NCBI RefSeq assembly: GCF_905220365.1
Contig: NC_061138.1
Coordinates: 10,493,814 to 10,557,813 of the forward strand
DNA: 64,000 nt
Direction: 5' to 3'
DNA from: Vanessa cardui
Taxonomy: Eukaryota; Arthropoda; Insecta; Lepidoptera; Nymphalidae
The position numbers and the translations under genes are program-made. Positions 23,774 to 34,986 of this stretch are shown here, one piece after another. The stretch's first letter is position 1. Each line of letters opens with the position of its first letter. The notes under the pieces are model-generated. The model made no database searches and was not told the origin of the DNA. It saw only the letters and a program-made list of their open reading frames with translations.

Positions 23774-24351
23774 CTAATTATAATTATTTCTATTTGTAAC
23801 TCAATTACAGGAACCTGTTCTACATATAAATGTATCATTAAAATATTCTTAATTAAAAACTATTACCGGTTAACGATAAGAAAGTAATTTAGATACGCTT
23901 TTGAATAATTTCGTTGAAGATTTAAAAATGTATCTGTCAACATGTGTTTTTATAATGAAAAGATTAATTTCCACCAGTTGAACTTGTATTTTTAAATTAA
24001 GAACGTTTGTCAGAGATAACCTATCTATATATTATATTCGTGGTAGGGAGGTGAACTGACAAATGGGCCACCAAAGCGTTGGCATAATGTGCTTTATCCG
24101 TATCTTATACGTTATGATATTATAGATATAGACTATGCGTTAGCGTTTTGTTTTTTTGCATTTTTTTGTGACGTGTGATTGGACGAATTCTAAATGTTCG
24201 GCTAAAGAATGGTTCTGATTGGTTCTCGACTTCTTCAAGGCATCAATTATTGCACTAAAGACAAAAAGACCAATTTTTTTGTGGAAAGACTTTGGTCCAG
24301 TGCTTTAGTTCATTAAGGCTCAAGGTAAAGGAAGCTCCAGGCAGCTCGTTG
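23774..24351. other. no gene seen
   Basis: AT-rich sequence upstream (on the minus strand) of the candidate exon. Nothing recognised. Confidence 0.4.
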
Positions 24352-24425
24352 GGGCGACACGGTAGCGTGCGCAAGCGATCCCTTGACGGAATATCGTGAT
24401 GGAGACGGCGCCGCTAAATTTTAGT
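24352..24425 (+). repeat. family G fragment
   Basis: 'gacacggtagcgtgcg' and 'gatggagacggcgccgct' match the first part of the repeat at 11998-12197. The 3' part is missing. Confidence 0.55.
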
Positions 24426-24525
24426 GTATATACATGACGAGGTATCTCTCTTTTTGAGTGCTTGATGATGACCGTTTTAGGGTAGTTAATTCAAATACAG
24501 ATTTTAAAGTATTTTAGACAAATAT

Positions 24526-24839
24526 GAGTTGAGATGGCCCAGTGGTTAGAACGCGTGCATCTTAACCGATGATTGCGGGTTCAAACCCAGGTAAGCACCG
24601 CTAATTCATATGCTTAATTTGTCTTTATAATTCATCTCGTGCTCAGCGGTGAAGGAAAACTTCATGAGGAAACCTGCATTTGACAGATTTCATACAAATT
24701 CTGTCACATGTCTATTCCACCAACCCGCATTGGAACAGCGTGGTAGAATATGTTCCAAACCTTCTCCTCAAAGGGAGAGGAGGCCTTTAGCCCAGCAGTG
24801 GGAATTTATAGGCTCTTGTTGTTGTTGTTGTTGTTGTTG
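24526..24839 (+). mobile_element. SINE-A copy with perfect target duplication
   Basis: Full-length copy with a long (GTT)n tail of about eight units. TTAGACAAATAT occurs at both 24514-24525 and 24840-24851. Box-A region 'tggcccagtgg' and box-B region 'gggttcaaaccc' are intact. Confidence 0.93.
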
Positions 24840-25204
24840 TTAGACAAATATTATCTATAGACTTGAAAATGTGACCAATTTTGGTGTACAGCACCTTCTC
24901 ATTACGATCTTAATACTACAAGATTATTATCCTGTTCTAATTATTAATCCAATTTTATTATTTATGACTTATTAATTTACATAGATTGTATTTTATTATA
25001 TCTAAATACATATATTATAATCTTCTGAACGTTGGATAAAAAAGAACACCCAAAATTTAGTCTAAAAAAACAAGGAAATAGAATACAAAATAAAACTAGA
25101 AAAGTTGATTAAATATGATGCAATCGTGTCGTATAGTTTCTATATGGTATACTTAGTATATTTTTTAAGCATATCATTTATATCTTACTATTTAGCTTCT
25201 GGTT

Positions 25205-25385
25205 AATTTATATGTAACCAGTAGGTTATCATCTGTTAAGCAAAAAAAGTAGCCTATGCCCTTATTTGGAGTTCAAGTTTGCTTCACACCAAATTCATCA
25301 AAGTCGGTTAAGCGGTTTGATCGGGAAAGAGCGACAGCAGACAGACAGATAGACAGACAGAGCTAAATAAACCTTTCTTTACTTA
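25205..25385 (-). repeat. Helitron-like repeat, family E2
   Basis: 'agttcaagtttgcttcacac', 'ggttaagcggtttg' and 'gaaagagcgacagcagacag' are the family blocks in reverse order. Its CTAG end is not preserved. Confidence 0.6.
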
Positions 25386-25739
25386 TTAAAGCCATAAAAC
25401 ATTAAAAAAACTAAACTTTTATTAATAAACTAATTATTTAAAGAATTTATAATTTTGTATTAATTTATAATTTTCTTCTCTCAATTTTTTTCTTTAATAG
25501 TACGAGTGTTTTCCTTAAAGGATATTAATTATTGAAGAAGATAGTTTACTGTACATTTAATTTAAATTAAGACTATGTATCATAGAGTTACAACCTCCAT
25601 AAATATATAAATCGAATTTATATATAAACATTCAAATTCACATATATCTTAAGTCGTCCGCACGTTTTGACTATTTACGACGTGTTAAAAATATAATATA
25701 TGTTACATATAACATATGAGAGTTTTGTTTCGTTTCATT
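25386..25739. other. no gene seen
   Basis: AT-rich unique sequence. Confidence 0.45.
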
Positions 25740-25860
25740 CGAACTATAAAATATGTAATGTAATTAGCGTGGCGGGTACGTTCGCGCGGTCCGGCAGGCG
25801 ACTCGCGGCTACACCCACGTTTCGACGCTTTGATTGATAACTAAAATGTTTCATTTATTT
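25740..25860. other. GC-rich unique island
   Basis: 'gcgtggcgggtacgttcgcg' and 'ggcaggcgactcgcggctac' stand out in AT-rich DNA and match no repeat I know. No open frame is supported. It may be a regulatory element or an untranslated exon; 25861-26379 next to it is plain AT-rich sequence. Confidence 0.3.
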
Positions 25861-26379
25861 TCGTCACTGACATACGAGTTAAGCGGACATTTCTGATTTA
25901 AATAAAGTTTTTTTGCAACAAAACTTTACACAAAACTCAACATAGTATACACATGAGAATAGTTTAGAAATTTTAATAACGTCGTGCTATAGATTTATAG
26001 AAGATTTAAAAAACATATTGTATTCATATACATGTTTATTTAAAATTAGATTAGCGCAGGAGTTTTAGTGGATAGCCTTTGGTAAAGAATTCTTATATGA
26101 GAACTAATGAGAGCAGTTTAAATAAAAATAGATCTACATATTTCCAATACCACAGAACGCCTTGAAAACCAGGCAAACAATCTCATATTGTCAAACAACG
26201 TTTTTTAAACAATATAAAATGTAACCAAGTAGATTCAGTATGAAATTCAATTTATTAATTGGCAAAGTATAATAATAATTATTATAATTATTAGTAAAAA
26301 TTTTACAAATGGTTTCCAATTTAAAGTAATTCCAATTTCAAAAAAATATGGTTCTGTAAATTTGAAGTAGCATTGTAAT

Positions 26380-26545
26380 TGCTTGATGTCCGCGCTGATC
26401 GTAAGCCTCCCGACGCCTCAACAGGTGCGGTCAAAATTCGCCCGAAGCGATTTTGACACCATTCCACAATTACTTCTTTTCCACCGTGTGCCGTTGATTA
26501 CGAACGATTCGCTAGCAGCTACGCCGAGTTAGACGTTTTATCAGG
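26380..26545. promoter_or_regulatory. possible cis-regulatory block
   Basis: A compositionally complex segment without long open frame or repeat. It contains homeodomain-type TAATTG/CAATTA words and an E-box-like CAGGTG ('caacaggtgcggtc'). Regulatory function is inferred only from composition and motifs. Confidence 0.25.
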
Positions 26546-26892
26546 TTTTTTTTTTGACAAACGATCCATTACTTATATTATGACCACCAACGAAATTTTG
26601 GGATCATTTGTATTCTGTAGTGTTATCACAAGTATACCAAACTTGATAAGTAAAAATAAAACTTGAATATTATAACAAAGACAAAGATTTTTCTTTAATG
26701 TAACTTGATAAAGAATTTTCTGAAGATGTGTTGTGACGTCATACACAAAATTACTATTGAACCTTGTAGAGCCAAAGATCTCGGACTAAATGGCTTACAA
26801 GAACCTTTGCTTAATATTAGGCACTGTCTGAGGTGACCACTTCTAACACAAGTGATAAAATTAAAAGTCTGGTTAAATATGTATATTAATAC

Positions 26893-27210
26893 TAAAAAAA
26901 GTAAAGTAACAGCCTGTGAATTTCCTACTGCTGGTCTAAAGACTCCTCTGCCTTTGAAAAGAAGGTTTCGAACATATTCCACCGCGCTGTTGCAGTGCAG
27001 GTTGGTGGAATGCATATGTGGCAGAATTTCTATGAAATTAGGCACATGCAGGTTTCCTCACGATATTTCCTCCACTGCCAAGCACGAGATGAATTATAAA
27101 TACAAATTAAGCACATGAATATTCAGCGGTGTTGCCTGGGTTTGAAACCGCAATCATCGGTTAAGATGATTGCGGGTTAACCACTAACTAACCACCGAGC
27201 CATCTCGCCT
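26893..27210 (-). mobile_element. SINE-A copy with rearranged head
   Basis: Minus-strand copy with the T/AC-type tail (read as 'aaaaaaagtaaagtaacag'). Near the tRNA-like head the normal 'gttaagatgcacgcg' is replaced by 'gttaagatgattgcgggtt', an inverted copy of the nearby 'aacc(c)gcaatcatc' (arms 27146-27158 and 27165-27178). Confidence 0.85.
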
Positions 27211-27231
27211 CTGTGTGATGACGTCATACAC

Positions 27232-27372
27232 AAACTCAAACTCAAATAACTTTATTCAATATAGAAGCATTACACTTTCTTATTGATGGTCAATTGAAAC
27301 ACTACCACCGGTTCGGAAAAGAAAATACCCTGACCTGAGAAGAACCGGCGAAAGAATTCAGCGGCTTTTTTT
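27232..27372 (-). repeat. repeat family C
   Basis: 'ctcaaataactttattcaat', 'accaccggttcggaaa' and 'gagaagaaccggcgaaagaa' match the other family-C copies. A run of about 15 T follows. It looks like a LINE 3' region. Confidence 0.65.
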
Positions 27373-28014
27373 TTTTTTTTATTTGTCTCATATATTATTT
27401 AAACAATTTAATATGAGATGAAATAGCAAAATGTCTATTGATGCTTATAGAGACGAAGATCGGGTTTAATGGTTAAGAAGAACCTTTGTTTAATAATAGT
27501 GGTGGATGGTACTGACACATAAGACGTATAAATGTGAATATTAGTAATTCCTTAATAAGTTTATGGCATTTAAAAAGCACATATAAGTATTATTGTTATG
27601 TGAATTTACGTCTTTTCAAAATACAGATTACTTTTTTAAGCCTCTCTCAGACAGGGGTTTCTGTGAAAACTGTAGCTAATTAACGATAATAACTTTTTGG
27701 ATTGTTCCACACAGCTCAAACGTGAACCGGTGAATACAACACATGTATCATGTTGTATTTTATAACGTCCTCCATCGGCTGACAGGAGAGAGGGCTTGAA
27801 GCCGTGATAAATGGTGTAAATTCACCTGTTTCAGCTACTGAGCCATATTGGGTCTTTACAAACATATAAAGATTTCAAACAGCGAGAAATAACAAGGTAG
27901 TACCTCGTAGTTCATTGTTTTCAATTAAAGTATATTCTAGTAAAGGAATGCAACTCTAACCCCACCTAATATACAGCTACACCATTAAATATTATTTTTT
28001 AATTACAAATTTAA
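27373..28014. other. no gene seen
   Basis: About 27440-27490 resembles 26780-26830 ('agaacctttg(c/t)ttaat'), a possible old local duplication. A diverged tRNA-like phrase is at about 27780-27855. Confidence 0.35.
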
Positions 28015-28195
28015 TCTATACTAATATTGTAATGGTTAAAGTAACTTTGTCTGTATGTTAGTCACTCTTTCTTAACCAAACCAATGAAACGAATTTGATG
28101 AAATTTTGTTTGAAGCAAACTTGACCTCTAAGAAAGGACATACTACTTTTGTGCCTAAGACATAATAACCAAACCCTAAAACTAGTTGTTTATAA
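28015..28195 (+). repeat. Helitron-like repeat, family E2
   Basis: 'taaagtaactttgtctgtat', 'gaatttgatgaaatttt', 'gaagcaaacttgacctctaa' and the terminal 'ccctaaaactagttg' (CTAG end) are in order. Confidence 0.65.
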
Positions 28196-28869
28196 ATATT
28201 TGACTTGAAGCCAATGACAATTGCAAAACATTCCTTATTCCTTCTTATTCCTTCCTTATTACTAACATATTTAAAAATAAAACGCCTATTCATATGTAGT
28301 TAGAGATATTTTGACAGGTGTCGCTGAGATTTTTTAAATTTATCGGTATAGTCAACTGGTAATTGAAAATTTTAAGTGATATAACGATGCTGTCACAAGG
28401 CTGTGGTTAGCTTGTTAGTTTATTTATGAAGTGATTGTTTACGACACGCTCCTGACGTGTTCGCTGTTCATTTATCGAGAAGATTCTTGTGAGATTTATA
28501 ATGGATTGTTTAGTTATATATATGTATGTTATAACACGTATGTCAATATATACCTTAAACAATAATTTATTGTTTCCTTAAAATCAAAGGATTGTTTTAA
28601 TCTGATGCTGGTATACGTAAGGCTTTTAATTAACTGTTATCGTCTTTATTATTATTAATTATCATAAATGAAATACGAAAATAAAATAAAACTTTGCTAA
28701 AAAGGATTAAAATCTAATTACGTTCAATTTTGATATTTTGTCTCAATTTGCTATAAAACTTGTAATATCATTAGCGTCAATAATTAAAGTCAAAATAAAC
28801 TGTAACTAAAATTTACATTATATTATCATAAAATATTAGGTATGACATCCAATATTTTTTGTAGAATAT
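28196..28869. other. no gene seen
   Basis: AT-rich unique sequence. Confidence 0.45.
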
Positions 28870-29050
28870 ATGAAGACAGATAGGATTATGGGTTATCTCA
28901 TGGTAAAAGCTTAGCATTATCCATTAGCTCAGTGAACCATAACAACCATTGCTTACACAAAAATGCTAAGTCAGCTTTTCGGTGGTAAAATATATGATTA
29001 GTGGGTGGTAGGTCCCACACAGGCGTGTACAAAGTTCTGTCACCAAGTGA
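28870..29050 (-). repeat. SINE-B relic
   Basis: 'gattagtgggtggtaggtcc' and 'aaagttctgtcaccaagtga' mark the 5' part. The rest is decayed. Confidence 0.5.
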
Positions 29051-29626
29051 AGTATAGTAAAAAATAGCGTAATAATATCCCGTATATATCTCTACATCTG
29101 ATAATGCATTTTATCAAAAAAAAATCAGGACTTTTTAAATGATTACAATTTAGGTACGAAATAAATATCGCCTGACCGGTTTTAAAGAATAATATTAAAG
29201 ATTTGAAATAAAATCAATTGCAGAAATAAAAAAGTGCCGCTGTGTTTCTTTCACTAAGTACTTTGTACTAAGTATAATTTTCTGAACCGGTGATAAAGTA
29301 ATGTTTTTTTTCTATATTTTCTATATACGTAGCCGACCTGTTTAGTACAGTTAGCATGCTGTAGTCTTCGGGGTCTCGGGGTTTAATTTAACGATAAAAT
29401 CCAACTGTCCGTTTCTAACTTTTATTGTTGCCAGTCTATAAACTACAAATAAACAATAGCTCAACGGTATAACAAGTTTCGCGTTGCAGTTTCGAGCCTG
29501 ACTCCTTGGACTATTTATTGGCTTAACTTAATAAAATTCCACAGACATTTTTAATTTTACCGTTTACAGAAGGCATACTTTTGTATATTACGTACAAATA
29601 TAATTGCTATTAACTAATGACTGAGT
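29051..29626. other. no gene seen
   Basis: AT-rich sequence. 29330-29400 and 29465-29510 look faintly tRNA/SINE-like but cannot be assigned. Confidence 0.35.
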
Positions 29627-29762
29627 TTCTTGACGGTTCTTCTCGGTAGAATCTACTTTCCGAACCGGTGGTTGCTTCACTTAATATAACTGTTAAATGA
29701 CGATTCAAAAGTGCTTGTAATAGCCTACTTGAACAAAGAAAATTTTAATTGATTTGATTTGA
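29627..29762 (+). repeat. repeat family C
   Basis: 'ctgagtttcttgacggttct', 'ggtagaatctactttccgaa', 'gattcaaaagtgcttgtaat' and a terminal 'ttgatttgatttg' tail. The GATTT-type tail suggests a LINE 3' end. Shorter pieces occur at about 30150-30210, 33440-33482 and 52580-52640. Confidence 0.7.
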
Positions 29763-30402
29763 ACGTTCCTTGGGAATGGCAGAATATTAGTAATCTTTTG
29801 AGGGACTTAAATTTTAGTATTCTCTAAAGTAAAAAAAAAATCAATAGAAGCATTTCAGATATCTTTAGTTTAACGTAAGTCTGTGGTCACACCTTATTTT
29901 ACACAAATACACGCCCACGCTTCCATAATTCCCGCGAGTGTTAAATTTCATGAACTGATGTTAACAGTACTTACATATATGACTCTACAAATATAACTAT
30001 GTAAATGTTATTTTGGAAATTCATAGTTTAATGACTCCACAGATTTAGTCGAAATATAGATGTTTGGGTAAAAAAACTTGTAAGAACGTGAATCTGTTTT
30101 CATACCCGATTAACTTCTGATGTAGTTTTATTGAATCTTCTTTAATTTTTATCTATAGAGGTTCTTCTCGATAGTAAATAAATTCCATACCAGTGGAAGG
30201 CTAATTGATACGAATCATAAAAAATATGATTAAATGAAGTAATATGTGTCCAAATTATTAATATTGATATCTACACGAATAAAAGTGGATTTGATGTGTG
30301 TGATGCCACTAAAAAAAATTCTCAATTATAACCTATACCAAAATATACAGCGCATTTTGAAAAGGGCTTATGTATATAGTATTATTATATGAGTATATGC
30401 GT
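29763..30402. other. no gene seen
   Basis: AT-rich sequence apart from a short family-C scrap near 30150. Confidence 0.45.
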
Positions 30403-30618
30403 TTAAAAGTTTCGCTTTAGACTAGAAGTATCTGTGTCTTGTTCTTGTATTGTATAATTAGTATGGATTTTATTGTAGTGGTCAGTAATTATAGAAGTTG
30501 TTAATTCGTTGCATAAGGTCACAACTCTCGGAGGTGTCAATAAATAACCGTCAAAATGTCGTTCTATTTTCAAAGTCCCAGCAGCATGACATGGCGTGTC
30601 AATCACGCTGACATTGTA
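30403..30618 (-). other. orphan open frame, possible exon or relic
   Basis: From an AG at 30612-30613 the minus strand stays open for about 67 codons to a TAA. It begins 'VIDTPCHAAGTLKIERHFDG' and later reads 'LLTPPRVVTLCNELTTSIIT'. Composition is protein-like and free of low complexity, yet no domain is recognised and the acceptor lacks a polypyrimidine tract. It may equally be part of an undescribed transposon. Confidence 0.25.
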
Positions 30619-30700
30619 GCAAGTGCCGATTCAGATTCCAACAAAACGTTCACGATATACCGTTTTCAACATACAACATGTGCATGTACATTGCATGCAT

Positions 30701-30994
30701 TTACTTGGTGGTAGGGCTTTGTGCAAGCCCGTCTGGGTAGGTACCACCCACTCATCAGTTATTCTACCGCCAATTAACAGTACTCAGTATTGTTGTGTTC
30801 CGGTTTGAAGGGTGAGTGAGCCAGCGTAACTGCAGGCACAAGGGACATAACAACTTAGTTCCCAAGGTTGATGGCACATTGACGATGTAAGGAATAGTTA
30901 ATATTTCTTACAGCGTCATTGTCTATGGGTGATGGTGACCACTTACCATCAGGTGGCCCATCTTCTCGCACACCAACCTATACCATAAAAAAAA
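30701..30994 (+). mobile_element. SINE-B copy, full length
   Basis: A well-preserved reference copy on the plus strand: 'ttacttggtggtagggcttt', 'gtctgggtaggtaccaccca', 'ggtttgaagggtgagtgagc', 'acattgacgatgtaaggaat' and 'caacctataccataaaaaaa' (A-tail). A SINE-A fragment abuts the tail. Confidence 0.92.
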
Positions 30995-30995
30995 C

Positions 30996-31087
30996 GCCCT
31001 GTAAATTTCCCACAGCTGGGCTTCCTCTCCTTTAAGGAGATGATTAGAAGCATATTCCACGACGCCGCTCTAATGCGAGTTTACATG
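30996..31087 (-). repeat. SINE-A 3' fragment
   Basis: 'gccctgtaaatttcccacag', 'ctcctttaaggaga' and 'catattccacgacg' represent the SINE-A 3' half only, truncated at about 31087. Confidence 0.7.
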
Positions 31088-31439
31088 TAAGTGCTTACCT
31101 ATTTTTTATTTGATTAATATAATATCTTGGCTCCACCCTAATGCTGGAATTTTCCTGTCACCTAATCTCCGGACGTGTTGAGGATATATGCTTGAAAAGG
31201 TAAAATAAAATTGACTGTCAAATCGCGCTAACAACAGCCTTAATTCGTACGACTTAAATTTACTTAAATAATTTTAATATCTTTAGTTCTTTTTTTTTTC
31301 AATAAAACCGGTATAAAATTTAAAAAGATTCAGATATATTCTAGGCCATAAAATATCCATATTAATGAAAGTCAGTTTGTCATAACCGTACATCAAACTC
31401 TGTCGGAATTAAAACGACAATTAAATTTGCATAAACATA

Positions 31440-31720
31440 ATGGCCAACTCTTTATTAGATGCATATTTTAGGCCGTCGCCGTGCCCTTATTAATGAAGCA
31501 TCATTAAGCCTGCCAAAGTTTTAGACGTACTAAGCAATTTTGACAGAGGTGATTAATATGCTACTTTGAAATTCATATCTTGCAACCATATGCATATCAT
31601 GGCGTCAGCTGTCTCGTCTTAAGGTCAGGTTATATGGCTTCGACTGTTAAGGAACTGTGGCCAATAAAAGTTATTGAGTTTCAATGACGGTAATTTTTCG
31701 GCAGCCGTCTGGAACTTCAA
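31440..31720. promoter_or_regulatory. possible conserved non-coding element
   Basis: Complex unique sequence with a CG-containing core ('ggccgtcgccgtgccctta') next to homeodomain-type 'attaatgaagcatcattaag', which is also a short inverted repeat. No repeat or open frame explains it. Regulatory function is a guess from composition and motifs; the flank 31088-31439 is AT-rich. Confidence 0.3.
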
Positions 31721-32621
31721 GCTATAAACACCAGCCTAGTTTCTACTTCATTGCCTAGAAAAACACATGAAGAAGAAGAATTAGTCATTTCGAGGATTAC
31801 CTACAATGCTGATTAAATAGATACCATATGTACGAGCCTATTTGTTCACAATTCTTAAACATTTGTTTAGAATCCGCTGCAAATCGTCGCCGTGGCTAAA
31901 AACGGTCGGAATGTTCTCGTAGATAATGTTCAAATATAGTATAACGTATAGCTGGATTTATCTCATATTCATTTAAATGTGTTATGTTATTACAAATTTC
32001 AGCACGCGGCGTCTTACGCGCGTGACGGAAAAGGGTTTCCCTTACATACTATAATATATGAGCCAAATTTTATTGGTCTGATTGAGTAACAATCACCCAT
32101 TTAAATATTAATAATACAAGTAAGATTAACTGTATATAAGTACATCTAAAGTTTCATGTATAAGTGGAATTCAATGAGAATAAAAAATTGTTTGTTTCAA
32201 TGACCGTTTTCTCTTCGTTCTCGATTCCGGGACTATCAAAGAAATACCACAAAAACTAGCCAAGAGTCAGAGTCATAAATATGTAAATCTAATCTTTAAC
32301 ATACTTGTTACAAATCAAGTAGGATTTATCCAATGCAGCATTACTATGCATCATAGACTGTTTCCTGCACTCTTTGAGCCTAACAAGGAAACTGCGCGTG
32401 CGTGAATAAAAAGTCGTTGAACACTGTATTCGATCAGACATCACAATCGTCGTGATTCGATATTAATAATGTATTATCATGTTATTTACTTTAATGTTTA
32501 TGTTTTACATTTGTTAACATATTTAAAAAAATAGAAAAAACGATGCTGCCAGTTGTTTTGTTTTTTAGTCTGTAAACGAAGACACTCTAGTATACATTCA
32601 ATATTACATGATTTTTTAACG
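31721..32621. other. no gene seen
   Basis: No coding region or recognised repeat. Confidence 0.45.
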
Positions 32622-32727
32622 GAAATAAAATCGATTCGAATCGAATTTAGATATCGAATCGATTCGTATATTTTTTGTCAAAAATAAAATCGATTCGAAT
32701 CTACTCTTGATATTGAATCGATATCGT
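32622..32727. repeat. duplicated palindromic ATCGATTCGAAT module
   Basis: 'aaataaaatcgattcgaatc' occurs at about 32624 and again at about 32682. Each is followed by a reverse-oriented 'gaatcgat', giving two imperfect palindromes in about 105 bases. It could bind a dimeric factor or be a decayed inverted-repeat element. A GC-richer unique stretch follows to about 32940. Confidence 0.6.
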
Positions 32728-33097
32728 GTCGTACTCTATGTGCCTCAGCATTGATACCTGTTGCCACGTCACTCGGCAACAAATTGTGCGGCAAGCTGAT
32801 GCCGATGTAAGAGACGTGGCGATGTGTACTAAACGCACATAGAAGGGCCTGTGAGGGCCATGTAAGGTGTTGGACGTTAGTCGCTTTATGTCTGTGTTAG
32901 GCGCAAGACTTAGTACCTAGACTTGGCGATTGAGTAAAACCTGACCTGGGCCGTGTTTGTGTTTTAGGTTTTTTATTTAAGTTGTTTACATTATTATACT
33001 TTTAACGAATTGGTACCGTCGGTGTGGAATATATGTATATATTATATATTATTATATTCGCTCGCGTTTTAATTTAACAATCAAGTTATTATTATAG

Positions 33098-33240
33098 CCT
33101 ATGTTACTCCTTATAACATCAGCTGTCTGCCAATCAAAGACCCGTCAAAATCGGTCCAGCTGTTCCATAGATTAGGTGGAACAAACATACAGACAGAAAA
33201 AAATTAAGATATGTTATTTTGACATATGTACATTTACATA
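33098..33240 (-). repeat. E4-like repeat relic
   Basis: 'ttactccttataacatcagc', 'gtcaaaatcggtccagctgt' and 'aacatacagacagaaa' match family E4 (53445, 57731) in reverse. Confidence 0.5.
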
Positions 33241-34136
33241 CAAATGCATTTAGTAAAAAGTAATCAATATCACAACATACACTCTAATTTTCTTATATGT
33301 ATGTCATGCCTTTGTATTCATTAGAGGTTTTATTATTACATCGGTAGGCGGACTGACGAAGACTACTGCCTATAGTCATTAATTTTTATCATATCACACA
33401 TGGCTGAATGAGTGTTTTATTTGACAATGATTAAGTAAGTGTAATGATTCTATATTAAATATAGATTTTGATTTGATTTGCTTTTACGCGATTTCTTAAG
33501 ACTGTAATTAATCTATTTAGTATTAAATTTCATAATAATTAATGTGTAACTGAATTGTGTCTACTAAAATATATACTGAAAGAAACTTGTATTTTCCTTC
33601 GTAAAACTGACATTTTTGGACCAAATATCAAATCGTGGGTACTTTTTTTATGAACAATCATTTACATACACATAACAGATATTTCTTATAAACTTTATAC
33701 TATGATCGAGCTCGTAGGCCTAACAAATTTAGCTTTTCGCTAAAACATACACAATTAATCTTAAACAAAATCGATTAAAATATGAATATATATAATTTAT
33801 TATTGCAACATTTATCTCTCCATATTATAAATAAATATCGTTTTCTCATAACGTCACAATATTTATAGTTCACAGACAGACGAAATAAGTTACAACAAGC
33901 TTTAAGTTCAACAAACTTTCCTAACAACGATTCGGAATTCTCTGCGCGTGGGCAGAGGCCAAAATAATAGGCCGTGACACGTCCCTTGGTCGACTACAAT
34001 GGTCTATAAATATTTAAAAAAAAGCCAGATAATCTATTGATATCGCTTGATATTCAAACGATGTAGTTACTTAGTATGCTTTCGTTTAACATCTGAAGAT
34101 GTATGGCGCGATGACGTAAAATTGTCTTTATTATAT
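33241..34136. other. no gene seen
   Basis: AT-rich sequence with a short family-C tail near 33440-33482. Confidence 0.45.
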
Positions 34137-34382
34137 ACTAGCGACCCGCCCCGTCTTCGCACGGGTGCATAACTACGGATATTATTTATTTACGAAATGA
34201 CATTTGACACTTCTAAAATTATCATTTGTTAAATATATTGTTTATGTATCATATACGAAAACCTTCCTCTCGAAACAATCTAACTATTTAAAAAAAACGC
34301 ATCAAAATCCGTTGTATAATTTTAAAGATCTAAGCATGAATAGAGACAGACAGCGATAAGCGACATTGTTGTATACTATGTA
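34137..34382 (-). mobile_element. Helitron-like element, family E1, intact 3' end
   Basis: Left end 'actagcgacccgccccgtct' plus 'tcgcacgggtgc'. On the minus strand this reads as a short CCCG/CGGG stem-loop shortly before a terminal CTAG, the Helitron 3' signature. 'aaccttcctctcgaaacaat' and 'agcgataagcgacattgt' complete the family order. No helicase gene is present, so it would be non-autonomous. Confidence 0.65.
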
Positions 34383-34440
34383 ATGATAAATATTTTTTAT
34401 ATTATTTAATGTAGCTATTCTTATTTTGTCGTTAGCATAA

Positions 34441-34473
34441 TTTGTGTATCTTTTACGATGTATTCAAATTATT
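34441..34473 (+). repeat. 33-bp exact direct repeat, copy 1
   Basis: A segment starting 'tttgtgtatcttttacgatg' is repeated without mismatch at 35124-35156. The flanks differ, so this is a short shared block rather than a large duplication. Confidence 0.85.
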
Positions 34474-34716
34474 GTATGCCTCATTAGTCTAGTCAATTGT
34501 ACACTCACGAGCAATCTTAAATTGTGATCTTGTTAACTCTTCCGATCCTAAAATTTCGTGATGATGCTTGATAACATATAGCAAATCCAAGTGAAAAAGG
34601 CTTATAGGCTTGGACAATGTCCATGTATATAGAAGAAAAGAAAGAAGAAGAAGAAGAGATGGTCTTCTTTCTAAACTCCACTCAATTGTGTCGGATTTAA
34701 ATTTAATGCCCTATCT

Positions 34717-34974
34717 AAAACAACACAACAACAGCCGGTCAATTTCTCGCGGCAGGGCTACTTTGAAAAGGTTTGGGACATATTCCACCAAGCTGTTTCA
34801 AGGCGGGGTGGTGGAATACACATGTGGTAGGATTTTTATGAAATTAGACACATGAAGGTTGTCACGATGTTTTCCTTCACCATCGAGCACGAGATGAATT
34901 ATGGTGCTTCCCTGGGTTTGAACCCGCAATCATCAATTAAGACGTGTTCTAACTACTGGGCCATCTCGACTCTT
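34717..34974 (-). mobile_element. SINE-A copy with target duplication
   Basis: Minus-strand copy with deletions in the middle (the CTCCTCTCC region is missing). Flanks AATGCCCTATCT (34705-34716) and AAAGCCCTATCT (34975-34986) form a target-site duplication with one mismatch. Confidence 0.85.
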
Positions 34975-34986
34975 AAAGCCCTATCT

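Noticed and set aside
26695..27045. 116-codon minus-strand open frame
   Set aside because: Its first third is SINE-A sequence read through into unique DNA; no domain and no conservation pattern.
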